The notes under the pieces: generated by a model | What the model saw: only the letters and a program-made list of their open reading frames with translations | Databases searched by the model: none | Told to the model about the DNA's origin: nothing | Assembly (NCBI RefSeq): GCF_900155945.1 | Contig: NZ_FTMN01000012.1 | Coordinates: 62,001 to 126,000 of the forward strand | Reading direction: 5' to 3' | Length of the DNA: 64,000 bases | Source: Marinobacterium stanieri | GTDB lineage: Bacteria > Pseudomonadota > Gammaproteobacteria > Pseudomonadales > Balneatricaceae | In this document: piece by piece, positions 62,541-64,000 of the stretch | Layout of the letters: every line of letters starts with the position of its first letter | Numbering within the stretch: the stretch's first letter is position 1 | Made by a program: the position numbers and the translations under genes

Positions 62541-64000
62541 ATGAATGTGCCGCTTGCCTCTAACCGCTTGATCCCCCTGCTGCTGGTTAGCGCACCTGTT
62601 TTTGCCAGTGAAGAGCTGTACCTGAGTGAACAGGATTTCTTCACGGATATCCCGGAAATCACCTCTGCTACCCGCCTTACGCAGAAACTGACCGACTCCC
62701 CCGCCTCCATCAGCATCATTGATCGTGACATGATCACCGGTTCAGGTGCGCGCAACATCCCCGATCTGCTGCGCCTGGTACCCGGTTTCCAGTCGGCACA
62801 CGTCAGCGTGAACAAGTTTGCCACCACCTACCACGGCGTCAGCGACAACTTTCCTCGCCGCATGGAAGTGATGGTGGATGGCCGCTCCGTGTATGTCCCC
62901 ATGCTGGGAACGGTGGACTGGACCTCTCTGGGCCTGAATATGGATGATATTGCTCGCATCGAAGTGGTTCGAGGCTCCAACGTCCCCACTCAGGGAGCCA
63001 ATGCTTTCATGGGTTCCATCAACATTATTACCCGTGAACCGGCTGCACAAAGCGGCGGCTACGTCACCGCAGGCGCCGGCAGTCTCGACAGCCAGGCCGT
63101 CACCGCCAGTCACAGTGACAGCCTGGCCAACTGGAACTACCGTATCTCGGGCGGCCACGAACAAAACGATCACGAAGACATTTATCATGACCGTCTGCGC
63201 CGCAACTACCTGAGCGTCAGCGGCAGCTACACGCCCTCACTGACCGAAACCCTGCGTTTTCAGGCCGGTATCGACCGCGGCATGACCAACGTGGGCCAGG
63301 CTGATGATCTGGATTACGAGTATGTGCGCCGCAAGCATGAGTCCAACTACCAGTATTTGCGCTACCAGAACCTGTACTCCGACACCGGAACCCTGCAGAT
63401 ATCCGCCTTCCATAATTACCTGAATCTGGAAACGCCGCTGACCAGCCTGTCAGACCTGACGGCCCTGCTGGCCGATGAACTGGGTTATACGCCGGAAGAC
63501 GCCTTCGTGCGCCATTTTCAGGCGTTGAACAGAACCCGGGACGACGTAGAGCACGGCAAAACACATACCTACGATGCCGAAATCCAGCTCACCGAGCAGC
63601 TGGATCAGGTCAGCCTGGTCGCCGGGCTTGGCTACCGCATGGAAGAAGCCGTCAGTGATGTGCTGTTTCAGGCGGGCGAGGAGCAGGAAGAGCGCTGGCG
63701 CGGCTTTGCCAACGTCAACTGGGCCTGGCACCCCGAATGGCAGCTCAACTCGGGGGTCATGTATGAGCACAGTTCGGAAAACGCGGATGCCTTCTCCTAC
63801 CGTCATGCTTTGATCCATCACCCGAGTCAGCAGAGCAGCATTCGCCTGGGCTACTCGCTCAGTGAGCGCCTGCCGTCACTGCAGGAGCGCTTCGGCAACA
63901 ATGCCATTTATGCACCACCGATTCCCGGCCTCACCGATCAGGTGACCCTGTTTGACCAGATCACCGGAAGCAATCCTGACCTGCAACCGGAACGCAACCG
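62541..64000 (+). CDS. TonB-dependent outer-membrane receptor (3' end cut by window edge)
   Basis: The first about 486 residues of a TonB-dependent receptor are present. A signal peptide (about 1-22, ending VFA) is followed by an acidic stretch with ITSATRLTQKLTDSPASISI (TonB-box/plug start). The plug domain (about 45-165) has IPDLLRLVPGFQ, VMVDGRSVYVPM, IARIEVVRGSNVP and GANAFMGSINIITR, and barrel strands follow. GGAG lies 6 nt before the ATG. The substrate is unknown. The plug style resembles receptors annotated for iron or vitamin uptake, but no cofactor gene is nearby in the window. Confidence 0.92.
   Translation, partial: MNVPLASNRLIPLLLVSAPVFASEELYLSEQDFFTDIPEITSATRLTQKLTDSPASISIIDRDMITGSGARNIPDLLRLVPGFQSAHVSVNKFATTYHGVSDNFPRRMEVMVDGRSVYVPMLGTVDWTSLGLNMDDIARIEVVRGSNVPTQGANAFMGSINIITREPAAQSGGYVTAGAGSLDSQAVTASHSDSLANWNYRISGGHEQNDHEDIYHDRLRRNYLSVSGSYTPSLTETLRFQAGIDRGMTNVGQADDLDYEYVRRKHESNYQYLRYQNLYSDTGTLQISAFHNYLNLETPLTSLSDLTALLADELGYTPEDAFVRHFQALNRTRDDVEHGKTHTYDAEIQLTEQLDQVSLVAGLGYRMEEAVSDVLFQAGEEQEERWRGFANVNWAWHPEWQLNSGVMYEHSSENADAFSYRHALIHHPSQQSSIRLGYSLSERLPSLQERFGNNAIYAPPIPGLTDQVTLFDQITGSNPDLQPERN

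Overview
The window reads as the chromosome of a motile, polarly flagellated-type gammaproteobacterium. Flagellar gene order, a sigma-54/sigma-28 flagellar hierarchy and gene families shared with Pseudomonas, Marinobacter and Oceanospirillum relatives support this. An Oceanospirillales-like marine bacterium is my best guess, but the sequence alone does not fix the genus.

Region 1 (1-19359, minus strand) is most of one type VI secretion system (T6SS) cluster of the imp type. The order is fha, tssJ, tssK, tssL, tssM, tagF, pppA, a LysM/TPR lipoprotein, tssA, tssB, tssC, a second tssC-like gene, tagJ, tssE, tssF and tssG, with tssG running off the left edge. The genes are tightly packed and mostly overlap or abut. 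No Hcp, VgrG, ClpV, PpkA kinase or effector gene lies inside the window.

Region 2 (19360-49989) is a flagellar locus. On the minus strand it holds fliS, fliD and flaG (one sigma-28 unit) and fliC (its own sigma-28 promoter and terminator). A probable flagellin-glycosylation island lies between fliC and flgL. It holds a plus-strand 1017-aa glycosyltransferase in which a TPR/GT41 (SPINDLY/OGT-like) enzyme is fused to a WecF-like GT56 domain. Opposite it is a minus-strand operon rmlB-rmlA-methyltransferase-methyltransferase-FAD oxidoreductase-wbqC-wecE. This operon should make a dTDP-4-amino-4,6-dideoxygalactose-type sugar, which is the donor class used by WecF. A FliT-like gene follows, then flgL to flgF (sigma-54 promoter before flgF), flgE to flgB (separate sigma-54 promoter, terminator after flgE), cheR, cheV, and on the plus strand flgA, flgM and flgN.

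Region 3 (50855-64000) is mixed housekeeping. It holds tRNA-Arg(CCT) with an unusual 19/56 pair, about 750 nt without a recognised gene, and a three-gene set (retropepsin-like lipoprotein, inactive transglutaminase-7TM protein, RimK-like ATP-grasp ligase). These are followed by an MFS transporter, an exported glutathione peroxidase, RNase Z and an HNH nuclease. A DUF5610 gene with a clear sigma-28 promoter, so likely part of the flagellar regulon, comes next. The last genes are pxpA, an omega-amidase and an aminotransferase (one operon), a 32-aa membrane peptide, and the start of a TonB-dependent receptor cut by the right edge.

The most novel element is the GT41-GT56 fusion beside flagellin, paired with a matching dTDP-amino-sugar pathway. 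I infer that one polypeptide attaches a first sugar to flagellin and then caps it with a modified Fuc4N-like sugar.
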